Shown one piece after another: positions 8,230 through 17,644 of a stretch of 64,000 nt of DNA. The notes under the pieces were generated by a model. It had not been told where the DNA came from. It saw only the letters and a program-made list of their open reading frames with translations, and searched no databases. Position numbers and translations under genes: made by a program. Origin of the DNA: Hyphomicrobiales bacterium. GTDB taxonomy: Bacteria > Pseudomonadota > Alphaproteobacteria > Rhizobiales > Beijerinckiaceae. The DNA is taken from contig CAKNFP010000001.1 of the NCBI GenBank assembly GCA_930633525.1, forward strand, positions 3,471,501 to 3,535,500, in the 5' to 3' direction. Numbering within the stretch: the first letter of the stretch is position 1; the number at the start of each line of letters is the position of its first letter.

Positions 8230-9349
8230 GGCGGCGCTCCTCAGAGGATACGCCGGCCCTGGGCAACGAAAGACTCGGGCTGGATAGGCTTGGGCTGGGC
8301 AGGCTCGGGCTGGGCAGCAGGACGGAGGCATCCGTGGATGCGATCCGTGTCGCCATCGTCCCGAGACCGAGTGGCATGCGCGGCTCGCTGCGATGGCAGG
8401 CCGCGCGATGGCTGCCGCTAACGACAACCGACGGCGGACGTTGCGCGCAAAGCGGAATGGCATCCCGGCAGCGCGGCTGGAAGGGACAGCCGGTGCCGGC
8501 GGCAAGGCGATCGCCCGGCGAGCCGGGAATAGGATGCGGCGGTTCCGACCGTGCGAGATCGGGCATCGCGGCCAGAAGCGCCTGGGTGTAGGGGTGCCAT
8601 GATGCGCCCAGCACGTCGGCCGCCTCCCCCGTCTCCATCACGGAGCCGCCATAAAGCACGACCACGCGCTGCGCCATCTCCGCGACGACGCCGAGGTCGT
8701 GGGTGATGAGCAGCACGCCGAGCCCCGTCTCCGCCTGGAGATCTTCGAGAAGGTCGAGGATCTGCGCCTGCGTCGTCACGTCGAGCGCGGTCGTCGGCTC
8801 GTCGGCGATGAGGAACTGCGGTCCGGCGGCGAGCGCCCCGGCGATCATCACCCGCTGGGCCATGCCCCCGGAGAGTTCATGCGGATAGGCGCCCATGACG
8901 CGGCCGGGATCACCAAGGCCGACGCGCGCCAGCATGTCGGCGGCAGCCGTCTCAGCCGCGCGCCGGCTCGTGGCGCCATAGCGCCGGAACTGGCCGGTGA
9001 GATAGCGCCCCACCGTCCAGCGTGGGTCGAGCGAGGCCTGCGGATCCTGGAAGATGGCCCCGATCTGCCGCCCGCGCACCGCCGCGTGGGGGCCGGCCAG
9101 ATCCGTCACGTCAATACCATTGAGACGCACCCGGCCGCCGAGCCGCGTGATGCCACGCGGCAGGAGGCCGAGAATGGCGAGCGCCGTCAGGCTCTTGCCG
9201 GAGCCACTTTCCCCGACGAGGGCAACGATCTCGCCGCTCGACACGGCGAGGTCGACACCATTGACGAGGATATCTCCGGCCGCCGAGGCAAGGGTGAGCC
9301 CCTCGACCTCGACGCGCACTGTCGAGCGCTCGGCCATGCCCAAACTCAT
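8219..9349 (-). CDS. ABC transporter ATPase, DppD/OppD type, with repetitive C-terminal tail
   Basis: A 376-residue ATPase: Walker [10 protein letters not shown], signature [10 protein letters not shown], Walker [13 protein letters not shown], then the oligopeptide C-terminal domain with [10 protein letters not shown]. The ATG overlaps the stop of the binding-protein gene (ATGA). The last 45 or so residues are odd: after the usual end of the domain comes a proline/serine/leucine tail with PSPSL-like units repeated, encoded by a 15-base tandem repeat (8274-8318). That tail runs into the ribosome-binding region and start of the next gene. Confidence 0.85.
   Translation of the reverse strand: MSLGMAERSTVRVEVEGLTLASAAGDILVNGVDLAVSSGEIVALVGESGSGKSLTALAILGLLPRGITRLGGRVRLNGIDVTDLAGPHAAVRGRQIGAIFQDPQASLDPRWTVGRYLTGQFRRYGATSRRAAETAAADMLARVGLGDPGRVMGAYPHELSGGMAQRVMIAGALAAGPQFLIADEPTTALDVTTQAQILDLLEDLQAETGLGVLLITHDLGVVAEMAQRVVVLYGGSVMETGEAADVLGASWHPYTQALLAAMPDLARSEPPHPIPGSPGDRLAAGTGCPFQPRCRDAIPLCAQRPPSVVVSGSHRAACHRSEPRMPLGLGTMATRIASTDASVLLPSPSLPSPSLSSPSLSLPRAGVSSEERRHVG
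8274..8318. repeat. 15-bp tandem repeat, three units, inside the DppD-type gene
   Basis: Three consecutive degenerate 15-base units of the form CTYGGGCTGGRYAGS lie in frame in the 3' end of the ATPase gene and encode repeated Pro/Ser/Leu residues. Because the period is a multiple of three, unit gain or loss would not shift the frame. Confidence 0.7.
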
Positions 9350-10908
9350 CCCGCGAAGGAGAGATTATAAGGCCGCAGATCCATGAACTCGAAGCTGACA
9401 GGCTTCCAGTTGATGTCCCGGCGGATGCCATAGATCTCGACCGGACGATAGAGCACCGCGCCGGGCGCCTCGTCCTCCCAGATGTCGAGCAGGCGCTGGA
9501 AGGCGCCGCGGCGATCGTCGCCATCGGGCATGCTCGCGACCTGCGCGGCGAGATCGTTGAAGGCCTGGGGGGCCTTCCAGCCGTGGACAGTCTGCACGGA
9601 GCCCTTCGGACCCCAGTCGCTTGGCAGCGGCGTCGCCGCGTCGGGCATCTGGAAGCCGTTCGACCAGTTGCGGATCTGGAGGCCCGGCGCCAGCACCTGG
9701 CTCCACTGGTCGAGAATCTCCATCCGTGCGTTGATACCGACGGCCTTCCACATCTCCAGCATCATCTGGATCGCCGCGTTGGAGTTCACATAGTAATCGT
9801 TCAACGTGCGGAAGGTGATCGGCTCGCCCTTGTAGCCCGCCGCTTTCACCAGCTCGCGCGCCGCGGCCGGATCATGCTTGAAGCCCGGGCGCTTCGGGTC
9901 ATAGACCACGCCATATTGCGGGATCTGGAAGCCGTTGGTGATGCCGGCGAGACCGCCCCACAGCGTCTTGTTGATCAGGTCGCGGTCGATGCTGAGGTTG
10001 AGGGCCTGGCGCATGCGCTTGTCGGACAGGGCCGGCGCGTCCGACTGATACACGACGAGATGCACGTTCTCGATCTGCGACGAGCGCGCTTCGACGTGGG
10101 ATTGGGAAGCCAGCAGCGGCAGGTTGTCCGGCGTCAGGGCGCAGGCGACGTCATAGTCGCCGCTGATGAGGCCGGCGGCGCGGGTGGCGACTTCCGGCAC
10201 GACCTGGAAGGTGACGCGCGAGGCTGTCGGGCGCCCGAGATAGTAATCGTCGAAGGCTTCGAGAACGACGCGGTCGCCGGGGATGAATTCGACGAGCTTG
10301 TAGGGGCCCGTACCGACCGGCTTCAGGCCGAAGGCCTCCGGTCCCTGCTCACGATAGAGCTTCTCCGGAACGACCCAGGAGATCCACGACGCGAGGCGCT
10401 TCTCCAGGCTGAAGTCGTCGGCCTTGGTCTTGAAGCGCACGGTCTTGTCGTCGATCGCTTCCACGCTCTCGAAATTCGCGGAAAACAGCGGGCCGCGCGG
10501 CACCATCGGCTTGGCGCCCCAGGCGCGATCGGCCGAGAAGGTGAACGCCACATCCTTGGCGGTGACCACATCGCCGTTGTGGAACTTGATGCCGTCGGCA
10601 ATGGTCACGGTGAGCGTGCGCGCATCCTCACGCTTCCACGATTTGGCGATCGCCGGCACCAGCGCCGTTGCCGAGCCGGAGCCGTCGGCAAAGAAATCGC
10701 GCCGGATGAGCGTATCGAAAATCGCGTTCGTGACGCGATTGCCGATATTGCCAATGGCATTGACAGGCTCAAGCGTGACCGGCAGCCCCTGAACCGCGAT
10801 GCGCAGTTCCGGGCGCTTGGCCTGCGCCGACACTCCGGTGGCCGCGAGCGTGGCAGCAGCGGCGCTTCCCGCCATGAATGAACGACGTGACAGATCCAGC
10901 ATATCCAT
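9346..10908 (-). CDS. ABC transporter substrate-binding protein, family 5 (Tat-exported)
   Basis: A 520-residue periplasmic binding protein of the peptide/opine/nickel family. The N-terminus carries a twin-arginine signal (LSRRSFMAGSAAAATLAATG, cleavage near VSAQA), and the mature part shows SKSWKREDARTLTVTIADGIKFHNGDVVTAKDVAFTF-like family features around residues 85-125. It is the first gene of the operon followed by two ATPases, the EEP hydrolase and two permeases. Tat export means it folds before crossing the membrane. The ligand is not predictable; a phosphodiester-containing small molecule would explain the EEP enzyme in the operon. Confidence 0.85.
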   Translation of the reverse strand: MDMLDLSRRSFMAGSAAAATLAATGVSAQAKRPELRIAVQGLPVTLEPVNAIGNIGNRVTNAIFDTLIRRDFFADGSGSATALVPAIAKSWKREDARTLTVTIADGIKFHNGDVVTAKDVAFTFSADRAWGAKPMVPRGPLFSANFESVEAIDDKTVRFKTKADDFSLEKRLASWISWVVPEKLYREQGPEAFGLKPVGTGPYKLVEFIPGDRVVLEAFDDYYLGRPTASRVTFQVVPEVATRAAGLISGDYDVACALTPDNLPLLASQSHVEARSSQIENVHLVVYQSDAPALSDKRMRQALNLSIDRDLINKTLWGGLAGITNGFQIPQYGVVYDPKRPGFKHDPAAARELVKAAGYKGEPITFRTLNDYYVNSNAAIQMMLEMWKAVGINARMEILDQWSQVLAPGLQIRNWSNGFQMPDAATPLPSDWGPKGSVQTVHGWKAPQAFNDLAAQVASMPDGDDRRGAFQRLLDIWEDEAPGAVLYRPVEIYGIRRDINWKPVSFEFMDLRPYNLSFAG

Positions 10909-10932
10909 ATCCTTTGGATAGATATATATTGG

Positions 10933-10960
10933 GTATTAACTTAGATCATCTATGAATCAA
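10933..10960 (-). promoter_or_regulatory. Candidate promoter of the family-5 ABC operon
   Basis: On the minus strand TTGATT (10955-10960) and TAATAC (10933-10938) are separated by 16 bases in the AT-rich gap 10909-11044 upstream of the binding-protein gene. The match to the sigma-70 consensus is moderate and no operator is recognised. Confidence 0.3.
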
Positions 10961-11044
10961 TTTTGTGACAAGATATAATTCCACCGCATAAAATCGAAAT
11001 TTTCATCTACTTTATGCATCACTTCAAGTATAAATACATATTTA

Positions 11045-11656
11045 TTATTTGTATTTATCTATGAAGTCCTCAGCCGCCATGGTGCGAAAATCGGGCAGCG
11101 CCTGATGCAATCTCTCGTGCGGCCAGTCCCACCAGGCAAGGTCCAGCAAGGCTTGCGCCACGCCATCGGGGAACCGCTGGCGGATTGTCTTCGCAGGCAC
11201 GCCGACGGCGATCGCGAAATCGGGAATGTCACGCGTCACGACCGCATTCGAGCCGACAACCGCGCCCGTCCCGATCGTCACGCCCGGCATGACGACCGCG
11301 CCATGGCCGATCCACGTGTCGTGGCCGATCGTGATGCGGCTGTCGGCCCGCCAGTCGAAGAAGTCGGCATCGTCGGTCTCACCGTCGAAATACCAGCTCG
11401 ACCGATAGGAAAAGTGGTGCAGAGAGGCGCGATCCATGGGATGCATGCTGGCGTAGATGCGCACATGCGCGGCGATATTGGAAAACTTGCCAATATCCGC
11501 ATAGGCGATCTGCGTGCCCTCGACAGCATAGGAATAGTCACCCATGCGCGAGAACGCGACATGGCACCGGGCGCCGATCTCGACATAACGGCCCAATTCG
11601 CTGTCCTTGACCGCGGCGGTCGGATGGATCAGCGCCGTTTCGGACAATTTGGTCAT
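11045..11656 (-). CDS. Hexapeptide-repeat acyltransferase of the phosphonate locus
   Basis: A 203-residue left-handed beta-helix protein: repeated I-G-x hexapeptides run from [17 protein letters not shown] through [17 protein letters not shown] to [33 protein letters not shown], with the loop histidine typical of xenobiotic/chloramphenicol-type acetyltransferases. Members of this subfamily are regularly found in phn operons and are annotated as phosphonate-metabolism acyltransferases. Substrate unproven; acetylation of aminoalkylphosphonates, as PhnO does in E. coli, is possible but PhnO is a GNAT and unrelated. The ATG overlaps the phnL stop (ATGA), making it the last gene of the phnGHIJKL operon. 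Confidence 0.8.
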   Translation of the reverse strand: MTKLSETALIHPTAAVKDSELGRYVEIGARCHVAFSRMGDYSYAVEGTQIAYADIGKFSNIAAHVRIYASMHPMDRASLHHFSYRSSWYFDGETDDADFFDWRADSRITIGHDTWIGHGAVVMPGVTIGTGAVVGSNAVVTRDIPDFAIAVGVPAKTIRQRFPDGVAQALLDLAWWDWPHERLHQALPDFRTMAAEDFIDKYK

Positions 11657-12354
11657 GCAGCCCTCTGAAACTGTGCGACTTCAAACAGGCGATCAGCGAC
11701 GGCATCGCGCACTTCCGCGTCGTGGAAGATGCCGACGACAGCGGTGCCCTTCGCCTTGGCCTCGCGGATCAGCGCGATCACGGTCTGGCGATTGGCGGCA
11801 TCGAGCGAGGCCGTCGGCTCGTCAAGGAGAAGAACGGGATAGTCGACAACGAAGCTGCGGGCGATATTGACCCGCTGCTGCTCACCACCGGAGAAGGTCG
11901 CCGGAGCCAGCGACCATAGCCGCCGCGGTATATTCAGCCGGCTAAGGAGATCGCCGGCGCGCGCCTCGGCCTGCTCGCGCGCCACGCCGCGCATCTGCGC
12001 TGGATCAGCGACGATGTCGAGCGTCGAGACGCGCGGGATCACGCGCAGGAACTGGCTGACATAGCCCATCGTGCGGCGGCGAACCTCCACCACGCGCCAG
12101 GGTTCGGCACTGGCGAGATCGACGGTCGCGCCGTCGTGCATCACTAGTATCTGGCCGCCATCCGGTTTGTAGTTGGCATAGAGCGAGCGCAGCAGGGTCG
12201 ATTTGCCTGCACCGGACGGCCCGTGCAGACACACGCATTCACCGGCATGAACCTTCATATCGAGATCCGCGAATACTGGTATTCGCACGCCTCCCTGCGT
12301 GTGAAGGATGAAACTCTTGCTGAGTGCCCTGACGTCTATTCTCGTCGTCATCAT
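11653..12354 (-). CDS. phnL: PhnL, C-P lyase ABC-type ATPase
   Basis: A 233-residue ABC ATPase: Walker [26 protein letters not shown] (the Q-loop form typical of PhnL), signature [10 protein letters not shown], Walker [14 protein letters not shown]. PhnL is needed for the phosphonate-ribose coupling step together with PhnG, PhnH and PhnI and has been seen to bind the C-P lyase core complex. It is not a transporter subunit. Two adjacent ATGs (12354, 12351) follow an AGGGA site; 12354 is given. It starts 17 bases after the phnK stop. Confidence 0.9.
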   Translation of the reverse strand: MMTTRIDVRALSKSFILHTQGGVRIPVFADLDMKVHAGECVCLHGPSGAGKSTLLRSLYANYKPDGGQILVMHDGATVDLASAEPWRVVEVRRRTMGYVSQFLRVIPRVSTLDIVADPAQMRGVAREQAEARAGDLLSRLNIPRRLWSLAPATFSGGEQQRVNIARSFVVDYPVLLLDEPTASLDAANRQTVIALIREAKAKGTAVVGIFHDAEVRDAVADRLFEVAQFQRAA

Positions 12355-12371
12355 AACAATCCCTGCGGCGT

Positions 12372-13211
12372 TCACGCCTGCAACACGGATGAGACCAAAA
12401 GCTGCGTGTAGGGATGGTGAGGATCGTCGAGCACCTGGTCGGTGAGCCCCTCCTCCACCACGTCGCCGCGCCACATCACCATCAGGCGGTCGGCCAGCAG
12501 CCGCACCACCGCGAGATCATGGGTCACCACCACGGCCGCGATGCCGAGGTCGCGCACCAGCCCGCGCAGGAGATCGAGCAGGCGCGCCTGCACCGAGACG
12601 TCGAGGCCGCCGGTCGGCTCATCCATGAAGACGAGGCGCGGCCGCGTCACCAGGTTGCGGGCGATCTGCAGGCGCTGCTGCATGCCGCCGGAAAAGACGC
12701 GCGGCTTGTCATCGATACGTCCGACGTCGATCTCGACCCGAGCCAGCCAGTCCTCGGCTTCCCGGCGGATATCGCCGTAGTGGCGCGCGCCGATGGCCAT
12801 CGGCCGCTCGCCGATATTGCCGCCGGCACTCACCGCCATGCGAAGCCCGTCACGCGGGTTCTGGTGAACGAAGCCCCAGTCGGTGCGCATCAGCATGCGC
12901 CGCTCGGGCTCGGACAAGGTGAGAATATCGACAAGCGGCGCATCGCCGCCGCCGCGCCGCAGGTCATAGGCCACCGAGCCGCCATCCGGGGCCAGTCTGC
13001 CCGAGATGCAATTCAGCAGGGTCGACTTGCCGGAACCGGATTCACCGACGATGCCGATGACCTCGCCGGGATAAAGCGTGAGGTCGATGTTCCGGCAAGC
13101 GACCGTGCGCCCGAAGGTCTTGTTGAGACCTTCCACCTTCAACAGCGGCTTGCGACTAGCGGACACCGCCGAAGGTTGGCTATCCGCCTTCTGAAGCACG
13201 GCGACAGTCAT
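12372..13211 (-). CDS. phnK: PhnK, C-P lyase ABC-type ATPase
   Basis: A 279-residue ABC ATPase resembling oligopeptide ATPases: Walker [10 protein letters not shown], signature [10 protein letters not shown], Walker [13 protein letters not shown], and the SYQNPRDGL-like [15 protein letters not shown]-loop region characteristic of PhnK. In E. coli PhnK binds the PhnGHIJ core at PhnJ. The ATG overlaps the phnJ stop (ATGA), giving the start and implying coupled translation with phnJ. Confidence 0.93.
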   Translation of the reverse strand: MTVAVLQKADSQPSAVSASRKPLLKVEGLNKTFGRTVACRNIDLTLYPGEVIGIVGESGSGKSTLLNCISGRLAPDGGSVAYDLRRGGGDAPLVDILTLSEPERRMLMRTDWGFVHQNPRDGLRMAVSAGGNIGERPMAIGARHYGDIRREAEDWLARVEIDVGRIDDKPRVFSGGMQQRLQIARNLVTRPRLVFMDEPTGGLDVSVQARLLDLLRGLVRDLGIAAVVVTHDLAVVRLLADRLMVMWRGDVVEEGLTDQVLDDPHHPYTQLLVSSVLQA

Positions 13212-14095
13212 GGCGTCACCTCCGAGGCGAGCGCATCGGCCACATCGGGCTGCTCGCCGACATGGCCCTCGGCCCGGCGCTGGCCGCAATAATCCGTGTC
13301 GGAGCAGACGAACATGCGCTTGCCCTTGTCATCGAGCACCACCTCATCGAGGTAGCTGTCCGTGGCGCCGCAGAGCGCGCAGGCGCCGTCCCAGCGCTGG
13401 ACCGTGAAGGGATGATCGTCGAAATCGAGGCTCTTCACGCTGGTATACGGCGGGATCGCGTAGATGCGCTTCTCGCGACCAGCACCGAAGAGCTGGATCG
13501 CCGGATTATCCTGCATCTTGGGATTGTCGAATTTCGGGATCGGCGAGGGCGCGGTGAGATAGCGGCCGTTGACGATGACGGGATAGTCGTAGGTCGTCGC
13601 GATATGGCCGAACTGAGCGATGTCCTCGTAGAGCTTCACCTGCATCAGCCCGTATTCGCCATAGGCGTGCATCTTGCGCGTCTCGGTCTCGCGGGGCTCC
13701 AGCCGGCGCAGCGGCTCGGGCTGCGGCACCTGGTAGACGAGGATCTGCCCCTCGAGCAAGGGCGCCTCCGGAATACGGTGGCGCGTCTGGATGATGGTGG
13801 CGTCCGTCGTCGATTCGGTTGTCGCGACATCGGCGACACGCTCGAAGAACCTGCGGATCGACACCGCATTCGTGGTGTCGTCGGCGCCCTGGTCGATCAC
13901 CTTGAGAACGTCCTGCGGCCCGATGATGCTGGCCGTAACCTGGATACCGCCGGTGCCCCAGCCATAGGCCAGCGGCATTTCGCGGCCGCCGAACGGCACC
14001 TGGTAACCGGGAATGGCAAGCGCCTTCAAAAGCGTCCGCCGGATCATCCGCTTGGTCTGTTCGTCCAGATAGGCGAAGTTGTAGTCGCTGGTCAT
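13208..14095 (-). CDS. phnJ: PhnJ, carbon-phosphorus lyase (radical SAM)
   Basis: A 295-residue enzyme that cleaves the C-P bond of 5-phosphoribose-1-phosphonate using an iron-sulfur cluster and S-adenosylmethionine. The cluster/metal cysteines are all present as C239, C242, C264 and C270, spaced exactly CX2CX21CX5C as in E. coli PhnJ. The conserved GYQVPFGGREMP segment contains the glycine (Gly30 here) corresponding to the glycyl-radical residue Gly32 of E. coli. The start ATG overlaps the phnI stop (ATGA). Length matches the family, so the enzyme looks intact and functional. Confidence 0.97.
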   Translation of the reverse strand: MTSDYNFAYLDEQTKRMIRRTLLKALAIPGYQVPFGGREMPLAYGWGTGGIQVTASIIGPQDVLKVIDQGADDTTNAVSIRRFFERVADVATTESTTDATIIQTRHRIPEAPLLEGQILVYQVPQPEPLRRLEPRETETRKMHAYGEYGLMQVKLYEDIAQFGHIATTYDYPVIVNGRYLTAPSPIPKFDNPKMQDNPAIQLFGAGREKRIYAIPPYTSVKSLDFDDHPFTVQRWDGACALCGATDSYLDEVVLDDKGKRMFVCSDTDYCGQRRAEGHVGEQPDVADALASEVTP

Positions 14096-15189
14096 TCCGC
14101 GGCCTCCTGCGGTTCGACCCGCGCCTGCTCCGCCCGCATCTTTCGCACGAGTTCAAGCTCCGCCTGGAAATCCACGTAGTGGGGCAGCTTGAAATGGGTG
14201 ACGAAGCCGACGGCCTCCACATTGTCTGTATGCGAGAGGACGAATTCGTCGTCCTGGGCGGGATAGAGCGCATCCTCGCCCAGCTCCCTGCAGCGCAGCG
14301 CCCGGTCGACCAGCGACATGGCCATGGCCTTGCGCTCGCAATGTCCGAAGCTCAGCCCATAGCCGCGCGTGAACTGCGGCGGTTTCTCCGCCGAGCCTTT
14401 GAACTGGTTGATCATCTGGCATTCGGTGACGGTGATCTCGCCGATGTCGATGGGAAAGCCGAGCTCTTCCGGCACGATCTCGACGGATACCTCACCCAGC
14501 CGCAATTCACCCACGAAGGGGTGGCTGCCGCCATAACCGCGTGTCGTCGAGTAGGCGAGTCCCAGCACAAAGCCCTCGTCGCCCCGGGCGAGGTTCTGCA
14601 GCCGCTGGTCGCGGCCAGCGGGAAAGGACATGGGATCGCGGGTGACGTCGAAGACCGGCTCGCCTTCCCGGTCAGCGACCTCCTCCTCGATCAGGCCCTC
14701 ATGGGCGAGAATATCGAGCACCGGCAACATGGTCTCCGGCAAGGGCGTTTCGGCTTGCTGGGCCTGCGGCGCCTTGTTGCCCTCGGCCGCCAGCGCGAAA
14801 TCGAGCAGGCGATGGGTGTAATCGTAGGTCGGGCCGAGAACCTGCCCGCCGGGCATGTCCTTGTAGGTGGCCGAGATGCGGCGGCGCACGGCCATATCAG
14901 CCGTTTCGATGGGCCGGGACACCGCAATGCGCGGCAAGGTGGTGCGATAGGCGCGCAGAAGGAAAATGGCCTCCACGCTGTCGCCTTGGGCCTGTTTCAG
15001 CGCCAGCGCCGCCAGTTCGGGATCGTAGACCGAGCCCTCGTTCATGACGCGATCGACGGCCAGGCGGAACTGCTCGGTGATCTGCGCGAGGCTGAGTTCG
15101 GCGATCGCGGGGTCCCCGCGACGCTCCTCCGCCACAAGCTTGTGGGAATTCAGGATAGCGCGCTCGCCACCCTTCACCGCGACATACAT
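14092..15189 (-). CDS. phnI: PhnI, C-P lyase core subunit (nucleosidase/ribose transfer)
   Basis: A 365-residue protein with PhnI hallmarks: MYVAVKGGERAI start, LPRIAVSRPIETADMAVRRRISATYKDMPGGQVLGPTYDYTHRLLDF-type sequence in the middle, and SHTDNVEAVGFVTHFKLPHYVDFQAELE near the end. PhnI with PhnG, PhnH and PhnL attaches phosphonate to ribose of ATP, displacing adenine. The start at 15189 (next to the phnH stop, 2 bases away) is chosen because the family begins with MYVAVKGGE; upstream in-frame sequence is only the shadow of phnH. Confidence 0.95.
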   Translation of the reverse strand: MYVAVKGGERAILNSHKLVAEERRGDPAIAELSLAQITEQFRLAVDRVMNEGSVYDPELAALALKQAQGDSVEAIFLLRAYRTTLPRIAVSRPIETADMAVRRRISATYKDMPGGQVLGPTYDYTHRLLDFALAAEGNKAPQAQQAETPLPETMLPVLDILAHEGLIEEEVADREGEPVFDVTRDPMSFPAGRDQRLQNLARGDEGFVLGLAYSTTRGYGGSHPFVGELRLGEVSVEIVPEELGFPIDIGEITVTECQMINQFKGSAEKPPQFTRGYGLSFGHCERKAMAMSLVDRALRCRELGEDALYPAQDDEFVLSHTDNVEAVGFVTHFKLPHYVDFQAELELVRKMRAEQARVEPQEAAE

Positions 15190-15191
15190 GG

Positions 15192-15797
15192 CTACTCCTT
15201 GACCGCGATGCCCCGGGGCAGACCCAAGACCGCATCGTCGCACGCAAAAAGGACGTCTACACCGAGCGGATAAAGTCCCTGATTGAGCGCCCAATCCTCC
15301 CAGAACCAGTCCGGCAGGCCAGCGACCGCAACCGTCCGGCGGCGGAGAATGCCCGGCCCGGACCAATGGCGCCGCGGCCCTTCAGTCAGAGAAGGCACGG
15401 CGACGACCAGGGTGGCGGAACGATCGGGATAACGCTCGTCACCCGCCGCAAAGGCGGCGAGGCGTGGCATGGTCACCGCATCGCCGATCAGCGCGAAACG
15501 CGCCTCCGCCGGTTCGGCCACAATAGGTGCGCCGCAATGGAAACGCAGATACGTCGATACCGCCTCGCTCGTCAGCGCGGCATCACACCAGACGGGCGTG
15601 TCGAGGTCGCATAGCGTCAGCGCCACCGCAGCCATCGCCGGGTTGACCCCCTCGGGCGTACCCGGCCTGTGCGCGAGATGTTCGACCGCGCCGGGATAGG
15701 CGATGGCGTTCAGCACATTGCGGAATACGGACTGGCTGTCGAAAACCGGATTGGAGAAGCCAGGCTCAAGTCCAGCCGTGTCGAATGCAAGCGTCAT
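15192..15797 (-). CDS. phnH: PhnH, C-P lyase core subunit
   Basis: A 201-residue PhnH homologue: PGFSNPVFDSQSVFRNVLNAIAYPG near the N-terminus and GPGI followed by WALNQGLYPLGVDVLFACDDAVLGLPR at the C-terminus are typical of the family. PhnH is a PLP-transferase-fold protein without a PLP site that completes the PhnGHIJ core complex. The ATG overlaps the phnG stop (ATGA). Confidence 0.95.
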   Translation of the reverse strand: MTLAFDTAGLEPGFSNPVFDSQSVFRNVLNAIAYPGAVEHLAHRPGTPEGVNPAMAAVALTLCDLDTPVWCDAALTSEAVSTYLRFHCGAPIVAEPAEARFALIGDAVTMPRLAAFAAGDERYPDRSATLVVAVPSLTEGPRRHWSGPGILRRRTVAVAGLPDWFWEDWALNQGLYPLGVDVLFACDDAVLGLPRGIAVKE

Positions 15798-16279
15798 TGC
15801 GGATTGTCTCCCCGTACCATCGTGAAGAACTCGACCTTGGTCGACGCCGCCTTGCGGCTGCGGGCATCGCGCCGTGCCGCCTGCGCCGCCGCGAGCGGCG
15901 CAAGAACGACCTTTTCCAGGTCGGCGTGGCGCTCCGGCACCTGCAACAGCGCATCGAGAATCGCAGCAATCTCCGCGCGGCGGCGATCGCGCCCCTGCAC
16001 ATAGCCGAGGCCAACCGTGCCATCGGCGAGTTGCAGGGCACAACGGGTCACCGTCATCTCACCGAGATTGAAGGCATTGCCGCTGCCACCGGCGCGGCCC
16101 TGCACCATGACGAGGCCGATCTCGGGCTGACGCAGGAACCGATGCTCCGGGCATTCCGGCACATGCGCGAAAGCGGCCTCGAGCTCGTCGCGTGGCGCGC
16201 GCGCGAGCACGCCCAGCCACGATCGCCTTGCCTCAACCCTGTCGTCATCGCCCTGCCCGACTGCCCTCATGCTCGTCAT
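15794..16279 (-). CDS. phnG: PhnG, C-P lyase core subunit
   Basis: A 161-residue PhnG protein, first gene of the phnGHIJKL operon. The family signature RRSWLGVLARAPRDELEAAFAHVP and GLVMVQGRAGGSGNAFNLGEMTVTRCALQL is complete. The start at 16279 follows a GGAGG site 12 bases upstream; a second ATG nine bases further in is possible. The 272-base region between phnG and the divergent phnF gene contains a candidate minus-strand promoter (16392-16420) and a palindromic operator candidate (16373-16392). Confidence 0.93.
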   Translation of the reverse strand: MTSMRAVGQGDDDRVEARRSWLGVLARAPRDELEAAFAHVPECPEHRFLRQPEIGLVMVQGRAGGSGNAFNLGEMTVTRCALQLADGTVGLGYVQGRDRRRAEIAAILDALLQVPERHADLEKVVLAPLAAAQAARRDARSRKAASTKVEFFTMVRGDNPQ

Positions 16280-16372
16280 CCGCGTCGATCGCCTCCGCAA
16301 ATCCTCAGGCTTGGGCACCGAAGCAGAGCCTCGCCTGGTCCGCACGCCTGTCCTGGAAAGACATATCTTCTT

Positions 16373-16392
16373 TGAAAGGTCCGTACCTTTCA
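16373..16392. promoter_or_regulatory. Inverted repeat on phnG promoter, candidate PhnF operator
   Basis: TGAAAGGT-CCGT-ACCTTTCA is a perfect inverted repeat (8-base arms, 4-base centre). The core GGT-N4-ACC matches the kind of site bound by HutC/PhnF-class GntR regulators. It lies just downstream of, and overlaps by one base, the -10 of the candidate phnG promoter, a good position for repression. No second copy was found near phnC or phnF. Confidence 0.5.
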
Positions 16393-16420
16393 TATAACAT
16401 GCGGATATCTACGCCGCCAA
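16392..16420 (-). promoter_or_regulatory. Candidate phnG promoter
   Basis: On the minus strand TTGGCG (16415-16420) and TTATAT (16392-16397) are separated by 17 bases, upstream of phnG and directly preceding the GGT-N4-ACC palindrome. I found no convincing double PHO box in this gap, although Pho control of phn genes is common. Confidence 0.4.
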
Positions 16421-16551
16421 TATATCATTTCAATGACGTTGCGGCCTGATACGCGATCGGACTATGGGTGGCATGTATACGCGTGTCATATCGCAACAGT
16501 ACGACATGGCGCGCGAGCCACCCCGCGCGGGGCAAAACGGACCGAAACGAC

Positions 16552-17298
16552 ATGGAAGCATCGCCGGCCAGAGACGGCTCCCCCAAGGCGCGGAAGGCAG
16601 CCCCTCCCCTGTGGCAGAAGGTTGCGACGGCCCTGCGTACCGAGATTCGCGATCAGACATTGAAGCCCGGCGAGCAGATCATGCCGGAGGCAGCACTCTC
16701 CGAGCACTTCTCCGTCAGCCGCTTCACGACCCGCAGGGCGCTCGCCGAACTTGAGAAGGAAGGGCTCATCCGCATCGAACACGGCCGGGGCCTCTTCGTC
16801 GCCGAAGACACCGTGCCCTATGCGGTGGGCGAGCGGACGCGTTTCACCGACAACATGCGCCGCTTCAACATCGCCGGGGACCGCGAGATCCTCTCGACCG
16901 CCATCGAAACGGCCGATCCGCTCGTCTGCGAGCGGCTGGAGTTGGCACGCGGCGCGGATGTCCTCGTCATCGACACCTTGTCCTCGGTTGACGGGCGCCC
17001 CATGGGTCTCAGCCAGAATTTCTATCCGGCCGACCGGTTCCGTGGTCTCGATACCGTGTTGCGCGAGACGGTCTCCCATACCAAGGCCCTGCAGGCCTTC
17101 GGCGTCCACGACTACACACGCAAATGCACGTGGATCATCAGCCGGATGCCGACAGCCCGCGAGGCTCGTTTCTTGAAGATCGCGCGAACCCGGCCGATTC
17201 TCGAGACGCAGAAGGTCGACATCGACGCCAATGGCCGCCCCATCGCTTTCGGCATCAGCGCCAACTGCGGCGATCGCATGCAGATCATCATTGAGTAG
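16552..17298 (+). CDS. phnF: PhnF, GntR/HutC-family regulator of phosphonate genes
   Basis: A 248-residue regulator with an N-terminal winged helix (WQKVATALRTEIRDQTLKPGEQI, then FSVSRFTTRRALAELEKEGLI, about residues 20-85) and a C-terminal UTRA ligand-binding domain of chorismate-lyase fold (about 100-245). It is divergent from phnGHIJKL and upstream of phnCDEE, the usual place of PhnF. The ATG at 16552 is chosen because the domain begins about 18 residues after it; 28 extra residues from 16468 would be non-conserved. Likely a ligand-relieved repressor of the adjacent operon; the candidate operator is at 16373-16392. Confidence 0.85.
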   Translation: MEASPARDGSPKARKAAPPLWQKVATALRTEIRDQTLKPGEQIMPEAALSEHFSVSRFTTRRALAELEKEGLIRIEHGRGLFVAEDTVPYAVGERTRFTDNMRRFNIAGDREILSTAIETADPLVCERLELARGADVLVIDTLSSVDGRPMGLSQNFYPADRFRGLDTVLRETVSHTKALQAFGVHDYTRKCTWIISRMPTAREARFLKIARTRPILETQKVDIDANGRPIAFGISANCGDRMQIIIE

Positions 17299-17644
17299 CC
17301 CGTCTCGCGGCCCACACCGTCAGCTTCGCTGCCGACCATCCGACGAAGTATTTAGCCAGAATAATGTTAGCCAGCGCAATTTCATCAACAATATACACAG
17401 CCAGTGAGAGCCGGCATGGAAAGCACGATCCCAGCCTGTCACTGAATTGTTGCACGACATCCTTATAGGCTATTCATCAACGTAGCCTGGAGGCTGCGGG
17501 ATCAACTGCGGCTCACGGTGTTGGCGTCCGCAGCCACCGCTGCATCATGCGGCATTCATGATCGTCCCGGCTGCGGCGGCCGATCTCTGAGACAACAGAG
17601 ATGGTCAGGCGTGGCGGATAGTTTTTCTTGCTGCGGAGGTGTTC
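17299..17644. other. phnF-phnC intergenic region (346 bp)
   Basis: No gene is seen. The first half is AT-rich and holds a 15-base-spaced direct repeat of TTAGCCAG (17352-17359, 17367-17374) and a single PHO-box-like half site CTGTCAC (17436-17442) without a good partner. The second half is GC-rich and contains a short hairpin, ATCTCT/AGAGAT (17583-17602). The promoter of phnCDEEMN should lie here, with a leader of up to about 200 bases; none of the -35/-10 pairs is strong enough to call. Confidence 0.4.

Noticed and set aside
5185..8421. 1078-codon open frame on the plus strand
   Set aside because: It is the antisense shadow of the ABC importer genes: composition is Arg/Asp/His-rich without any domain, while the minus-strand frames carry complete family motifs.
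9583..10881. 432-codon plus-strand frame opposite the family-5 binding-protein gene
   Set aside because: Antisense shadow; no recognised domain and the other strand encodes a full Tat-exported binder.
10961..10980. PHO-box-like TTGTCAC upstream of the first family-5 operon (minus strand)
   Set aside because: The second half site is poor (2 of 7), so it is likely chance in AT-rich sequence.
17436..17442. Possible PHO box upstream of phnC
   Set aside because: Only one half (CTGTCAC) matches; the second 7-mer after four bases fits poorly, so PhoB control is not claimed from sequence.
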